From contig NZ_CP123923.1 of assembly GCF_030450125.1 (NCBI RefSeq), forward strand, positions 4,154,001 through 4,218,000: a stretch of 64,000 nucleotides of DNA, given 5' to 3'. The notes below the pieces were generated by a model that did no database searches, was not told the origin of the DNA, and saw only the letters and a list, made by a program, of their open reading frames with translations. This document shows, one piece after another, positions 59,870 to 64,000 of this stretch (positions within the stretch are counted from its first letter, which is position 1; each line of letters opens with the position of its first letter). Both the position numbers and the translations under genes were made by a program. The DNA is from Streptomyces sp. WP-1. GTDB taxonomy: Bacteria; Actinomycetota; Actinomycetes; Streptomycetales; Streptomycetaceae.

Positions 59870-60627
59870 ACCTCCTCGACGGACAGACCGCCCTGGTGAC
59901 CGGCGCGGGCGGCGGCATCGGCCGCGCCATCGCGCTGCGCTTCGCCGGACAGGGCGCGGCGGTCGCCCTGCACTGCCGTACGGCGGTCACCGCGGCCGGG
60001 GAGACCGCCGACCGGATCCGCGCGGCGGGCGGCGAGGCGGTCGTACTGCGCGCGGACCTGACCGACGAGGACGCCTGCCACCGCCTGGTCCACGACACCC
60101 TGGACTGGTCCGGCGGCCGGCTCACCGCGCTGGTCGACAACGCGGCCGTACAGCCGGTGCGGCCACTGCCCGGGATGACCGCCGCCGAGTGGCGCGCGGT
60201 GATCGACACCGACCTCACCAGCGTCTTCGCCTGCACCCAGGCCGCCGCGGCCCATATGCGCGGGCACGGCGGCGGCACCGTCACCCACATCGCGTCCATC
60301 GAGGCGGCCCACCCCGCGCCCGGCCACGCCCACTACGGCGCGGCCAAGGCGGCGGTCGTGGCGCACGCCCGGTCGGCCGCGCTGGAGTACGGCCCCGACG
60401 GCATCCGCGTCAACACGGTCTCCCCGGGCCTGATCGACCGCCCGGGCCTCGCGGACGCCTGGCCGGACGGCGTCCACCGCTGGCGCACCGCCGCCCCCAC
60501 CGGCCGCCTGGGCCGACCCGAGGACATCGCCGACGCCTGCGTCTTCCTGGTCTCGCCGCTCGCCTCCTGGATCACCGGGCACGACCTGGTGGTGGACGAG
60601 GGCGTGTCGGCGCGGCCTACCTGGTGA
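59866..60627 (+). CDS. SDR family NAD(P)-dependent oxidoreductase
   Basis: A 253-residue short-chain dehydrogenase. Cofactor loop TGAGGGIGRAIAL, LVDNAAVQP, and catalytic Ser (HIASIEAAHP) and Tyr-x3-Lys (HYGAAKAA) are intact; GRLGRPEDIADACVFLVSPLASWITGHDLVVDEG closes the fold. The ATG overlaps the cupin stop (ATGA). Substrate unknown. Its 3' end overlaps by 11 bp the convergent DUF4041 gene. Confidence 0.88.
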   Translation: MNLLDGQTALVTGAGGGIGRAIALRFAGQGAAVALHCRTAVTAAGETADRIRAAGGEAVVLRADLTDEDACHRLVHDTLDWSGGRLTALVDNAAVQPVRPLPGMTAAEWRAVIDTDLTSVFACTQAAAAHMRGHGGGTVTHIASIEAAHPAPGHAHYGAAKAAVVAHARSAALEYGPDGIRVNTVSPGLIDRPGLADAWPDGVHRWRTAAPTGRLGRPEDIADACVFLVSPLASWITGHDLVVDEGVSARPTW

Positions 60628-62210
60628 GCGCCGTGCTCGGCGGGGCGGCGCCGTTCGCGTTCCCGTTCCTGCTCGCGCGCCACTCCAGGGCCTGGGGCTC
60701 CTCGGTGAACTCGATCAGGTGCTGCCCGGCGAACCGGTGCAGCGCGTCGCGCACCTCCACCGGTGTGGCGTAGAAGAACTCCTTGCGGCTGTTGACCTGG
60801 TTGACCCGCTGGGACGCGAAGTGCCGGTGCAGTTCCGCCTCCAGGCCGACCGCGTCCTTGCTGAAGATCAGCGCGTGCACGTCGAAGCGGAAGGGAACGG
60901 CCGCACCGCTCAACTCGTAGACCCGTTCGAGGGGTTCGAGCCGGCGGGTCATGCCGATCTTCACGATGCGATCCCCGAAGGCGCCGACGTTCGAGACGAC
61001 GTACACATAGCCGGTACGGATGTTGGCCGCGCGGGACTCGACGTCCTGGAGCGAGTTCTCGATCTCGGCGAGCTTGGCCTCCAGCTCCGTGGCGCCGCTC
61101 TCGTCCCCGCGCTCGCGCAGCCGCTGCAACGCCGCCTGGTAGTGGCCGAGTTCCTTGTTCAGCTTCTCGCGCTGCCGGTCCAGCTCCCGCTGCACGGCGG
61201 CCTCCTCCCGCTCCCGGGCGCGGGCCTCGCGCTGTGCCTCCTTCTCCTCGTCCTTCTTCTGGAGGTAGTCGGCGGTGAGTTCCAGCTCCCGCACCCGCGC
61301 GTCGTGGAACTCGTCGCTGATCCGGATGTGCATGGTGGCGCCCAGTTCGGCGATCGTCTCGCGGCTCTTGTAGAGCCGGTCGACCAGGGAGGCGAGCCGG
61401 TACGGCCGCATGGACCGCACCGCGTAGTCGGCCTCGGCGTTGTAGGCGCGCAGCATGAGCTTGGAGAAGTCGCGGACCATCTTCTGGCCCTCGCGTCTGG
61501 AACCGTTGACCGTCCAGTCCGTGGTGGCGTGCACGGCCCGGCCCGCGCGGGCCAGCGACTTGATCTCGTCCCGGAGCGTGTCGAGCCGGCTGCGGTAGGC
61601 GATCGCGTCCTGGAGGACATGCCGGTAGGCGTAGATCCCCGCCTCCTGGAGCAGGGCGGTCTCATCGGCGTTGACGATCCGCGCCTGGAGTTCGGCGAGC
61701 CGCCGGTCGGCCGCGGCGACCTCCGCGCGGCGACGGTCGGCGTCCTCGCGCAGCCGGTCGGTCTCCTTGGCCGCTCGGCGCGCGTCGGCGAGGATCTCCT
61801 TCGCCGTGGCCCGCGCGTCCTCGACGATCCCCCTGGCCTCGTCACCGGCCTCGGCGACCGCCCTCTCCCGCAGCGCCGCGGGCCTCCGCCTCGACCTGCC
61901 GTACGAGGTCGGCGACGCGTTCGGCGTCCAGCCCCTGCGTCCGCGCGATCCAGGCCCGCAGCTCCTCCGCCTCGGAGACCGCGTCCGCACGGCGCCGCCC
62001 GAACGACCGGCCCTTGCGCGGCGCCGGAACCACGGGCGCGGCACCGACGGCGAGGGCACCGGTCTCGGGGCCGCCGCCCTCCGGGACCCACAACTGCCAG
62101 CCCTCCGGAGCGGCCGGCCACGCCGGATCGGGCCGCCAGTCCGCCGGCGGCGTCCACCCCACGGGCGGCACGGGCCAGCCCGGCGGCGGATTGAAGCGAT
62201 AAGCGCTCAT
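60617..62210 (-). pseudogene. DUF4041/T5orf172 (GIY-YIG-like) gene interrupted by a frameshift
   Basis: The N-terminal frame starts at 62210 (MSAYRFNPPPGWPVPP) and runs to about 61880 (LRAWIARTQGLDAERVADLVRQVEAEARG). The rest continues in another frame from about 61875 (LRERAVAEAGDEARGIVED) through a long coiled coil, the DUF4041 core and the C-terminal T5orf172 domain (RTGYVYVVSNVGAFGDRIVKIGMTRR... ELHRHFASQRVNQVNSRKEFFYAT). One extra base in the GC run at 61871-61885 joins the two into a protein of about 528 residues. It could be a real inactivating indel, a programmed shift or an assembly error. Confidence 0.8.
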
Positions 62211-62326
62211 TCCCCCCCCGTGAAATGCGCAGAGCGCGATTCTCCGGGCGAGCGGCGACCGGGGCGCCCACCTGCCCCGCCTTGTGACCTTCTTGTGATC
62301 GCGCACGGGCAGGCAGACACACAACG

Positions 62327-62358
62327 CCGAAGGGCCCCTGTTTCCAGGGGCCCTTCGG
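62327..62358 (-). terminator. Terminator of tRNA-Ser(GGA)
   Basis: 14-bp perfect arms CCGAAGGGCCCCTG and CAGGGGCCCTTCGG with loop TTTC, 23 bp past the tRNA 3' end. Confidence 0.8.
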
Positions 62359-62381
62359 CATCGTGCCCGGTGAGGCACTGG

Positions 62382-62466
62382 CGGAGGATACGAGATTCGA
62401 ACTCGTGAGGGGTTGCCCCCAACACGCTTTCCAAGCGTGCGCCCTAGGCCTCTAGGCGAATCCTCC
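62382..62466 (-). tRNA. tRNA-Ser (anticodon GGA)
   Basis: GGAGGAT/ATCCTCC acceptor stem with discriminator G, anticodon arm CACGC-TTGGAAA-GCGTG giving GGA, a long variable arm and a TTCGAAT T-loop; 85 bases. Confidence 0.95.
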
Positions 62467-62542
62467 GGTCGGAACATTACATGACCGAGGAGGGTGCTCG
62501 CGAACTCGTTCCCGCAGGCCCGGATCGGGTACTCTCTGCGTA

Positions 62543-62628
62543 GCCCCTCACGCGGCGCTATCTGACTGAACTCCCCCAGGGCCGGAAGGCAGCAAGGGTA
62601 GGTCGGCTCTGGCGGGTGCGTGGGGGGC
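62543..62628 (+). ncRNA. ffs: Small signal recognition particle RNA
   Basis: The ends pair over 11 bp (GCCCCTCACGC with GCGTGGGGGGC). The apical part holds the conserved SRP domain IV, CAGGGCCGGAAGGCAGCAAGGGTAGG. It lies 62 bp upstream of dnaX, its usual place in actinobacteria. A TACTCT word at 62530 may be its -10 element. Confidence 0.88.
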
Positions 62629-62690
62629 GTCTGCGTTGGCGGGGGCTTCGGCGGGACCGGTTGTCAGCGGTCGCCTATAACCTCGTAAGC

Positions 62691-64000
62691 GTGTCGTCTC
62701 TCGCGCTGTACCGCCGCTACCGTCCCGAGACCTTTGCCGAGGTCATCGGGCAGGAGCATGTCACCGACCCGCTGCAGCAGGCGCTGCGCAACAACCGGGT
62801 CAATCACGCGTACCTGTTCAGCGGGCCGCGTGGCTGCGGGAAGACCACCAGCGCGCGCATCCTCGCCCGCTGCCTCAACTGCGAGCAGGGCCCCACACCG
62901 ACCCCGTGCGGCGAGTGCCAGTCCTGTCAGGACCTCGCGCGCAACGGACCGGGTTCGATCGACGTCATCGAGATCGACGCCGCCTCCCACGGTGGCGTGG
63001 ACGACGCCCGTGAACTGCGCGAGAAGGCCTTCTTCGGCCCCGCGGGCAGCCGGTACAAGATCTACATCATCGACGAGGCCCACATGGTCACGTCGGCCGG
63101 CTTCAACGCCCTGCTGAAGGTCGTCGAGGAGCCGCCCGAGCACCTCAAGTTCATCTTCGCCACGACCGAGCCCGAGAAGGTCATCGGCACCATCCGCTCG
63201 CGGACCCACCACTACCCGTTCCGGCTGGTGCCGCCCGGCACCCTGCGGGACTACCTCGGCGAGGTGTGCCAGAAGGAGGACATCCCCGTCGAGGACGGCG
63301 TGCTCCCCCTCGTGGTGCGCGCGGGCGCCGGATCCGTCCGTGACTCCATGTCCGTCATGGACCAGCTCCTCGCCGGCGCGGGCGCGGACGGCGTGACGTA
63401 CACCATGGCCACCGCCCTCCTCGGCTACACCGACGGCTCCCTCCTCGACTCCGTCGTCGAGGCCTTCGCCACCGGCGACGGCGCGGCCGCCTTCGAGGTC
63501 GTCGACCACATCATCGAGGGCGGCAACGACCCGCGCCGCTTCGTCGCCGACCTGCTCGAACGCCTCCGTGACCTGGTGATCCTCGCCGCCGTGCCGGACG
63601 CCGCCGACAAGGGGCTCATCGACGCCCCCGCCGACGTCCTGGAGCGCATGCAGGCGCAGGCGTCCACCTTCGGGGCGGCCGAGCTGAGCCGCGCCGCCGA
63701 CCTCGTCAACGAGGGCCTCACCGAGATGCGCGGCGCCACCTCGCCCCGCCTCCAGCTCGAACTCATCTGCGCCCGCGTCCTGCTCCCCGCCGCCTACGGC
63801 GACGAGCGCTCCCTCATGGCCCGCCTCGACCGCATCGAGCGCGGCGTCAACTTCAGCACGGGCGCCGGTGCCCCCGCCATGGGCTACGTCCCCGGTCCGG
63901 AGGCCCACGGCGGCGCCCCGGCCCCGACGGTCCCGCCCGGCGGTGGCCCGGCGGCGGCACGGGCCGCGGTGCGGGGAGTGCCGGGCGGAGCGGTTCCCGG
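62691..64000 (+). CDS. dnaX: DNA polymerase III subunits gamma/tau, N-terminal part
   Basis: The first 436 residues of the clamp-loader ATPase; the gene runs off the window. SSLALYRRYRPETFAEVIGQEHVT, Walker A (SGPRGCGKTTSAR), zinc-binding Cys (CLNCEQGPTPTPCGECQSC), Walker B (IIDEAHMV) and the SRC-like RSRTHHYPF are intact. Residues after about 385 become Gly/Pro/Ala-rich, the start of the tau-specific linker. The GTG at 62691 matches the usual N-terminus. It loads the beta clamp at the replication fork. Confidence 0.93.
   Translation, partial: MSSLALYRRYRPETFAEVIGQEHVTDPLQQALRNNRVNHAYLFSGPRGCGKTTSARILARCLNCEQGPTPTPCGECQSCQDLARNGPGSIDVIEIDAASHGGVDDARELREKAFFGPAGSRYKIYIIDEAHMVTSAGFNALLKVVEEPPEHLKFIFATTEPEKVIGTIRSRTHHYPFRLVPPGTLRDYLGEVCQKEDIPVEDGVLPLVVRAGAGSVRDSMSVMDQLLAGAGADGVTYTMATALLGYTDGSLLDSVVEAFATGDGAAAFEVVDHIIEGGNDPRRFVADLLERLRDLVILAAVPDAADKGLIDAPADVLERMQAQASTFGAAELSRAADLVNEGLTEMRGATSPRLQLELICARVLLPAAYGDERSLMARLDRIERGVNFSTGAGAPAMGYVPGPEAHGGAPAPTVPPGGGPAAARAAVRGVPGGAVP

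Overview
The window reads as chromosomal DNA from a Streptomyces. GC is very high with strong G/C third-position bias, GTG starts are common, and the genes are typical of the genus: sigF- and sigN-like sigma factors, a secreted subtilisin inhibitor, GAF-ANTAR and SpoIIE-phosphatase regulators, a CHAP-like ChsH1/ChsH2/Ltp2 set, and an actinobacterial-type small SRP RNA beside dnaX. As far as I recall the order around sigN-sigF-tadA-upp matches the Streptomyces coelicolor core; no alignment was run.

Layout. 1-9.9 kb: 5' end of an aminopeptidase P gene, a SpoIIE-type phosphatase, a catalytically degenerate Prim-Pol homologue, a SEC-C/DUF5926 protein, a degenerate repeat tract, an RsbW-like ATPase, a glycerophosphodiester phosphodiesterase and an HtrA protease. 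10-16.9 kb: tRNA-Ser(UGA) abutting a truncated gene, a Prim-Pol gene under a LexA-like box, a three-gene CoA hydratase/retro-aldolase operon, a small ECF sigma factor and an acyl-CoA ligase behind a palindromic operator. 16.9-22.5 kb: a giant PAS/pseudokinase/double-receiver protein, a subtilisin inhibitor, tRNA-Ser(GCU) and tRNA-Arg(ACG).

22.5-29.5 kb is accessory. It starts at tRNA-Arg(ACG), carries a YdcF / XRE-TPR / RsbW-like ATPase / 59-residue module, then a large hairpin, then a lower-GC gene for a nuclease-like protein. It ends near a 29-bp repeat of the tRNA fused to a deletion-scarred copy of the ydcF-XRE junction. No integrase is visible.

29.6-45.5 kb: an MFS exporter, a Bro-N protein, a DUF2797 protein, then an operon of response regulator, histidine kinase (with an N-terminal 15-bp minisatellite), polyprenyl-phosphate glycosyltransferase-GtrA and an ArnT-like glycosyltransferase. 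These are followed by TetR, an F420-type oxidoreductase, GAF-ANTAR, and a MarR-controlled pair in which an MFS pump and a YceI protein both carry carboxypeptidase-regulatory-like domains. 45.6-55.1 kb is conserved core: sigN, sigF, a Dabb protein, tRNA-Ser(CGA), tadA, upp, a LytR_C protein and a HerA-like ATPase. 55.1-64 kb: HdeD, an HhH-GPD glycosylase, an iron-box-preceded Ntn acylase plus siderophore-type acyltransferase, a cupin, an SDR, a frameshifted DUF4041/T5orf172 gene, tRNA-Ser(GGA), SRP RNA and the 5' part of dnaX.

The most interesting candidates are the tRNA-Arg island with its nuclease gene and mosaic scar, the iron-box acylase/acyltransferase pair, the LexA-like box on the Prim-Pol gene, the RARLL minisatellite in a sensor kinase, and a start codon held in the loop of a 12-bp hairpin at the glycosyltransferase gene.
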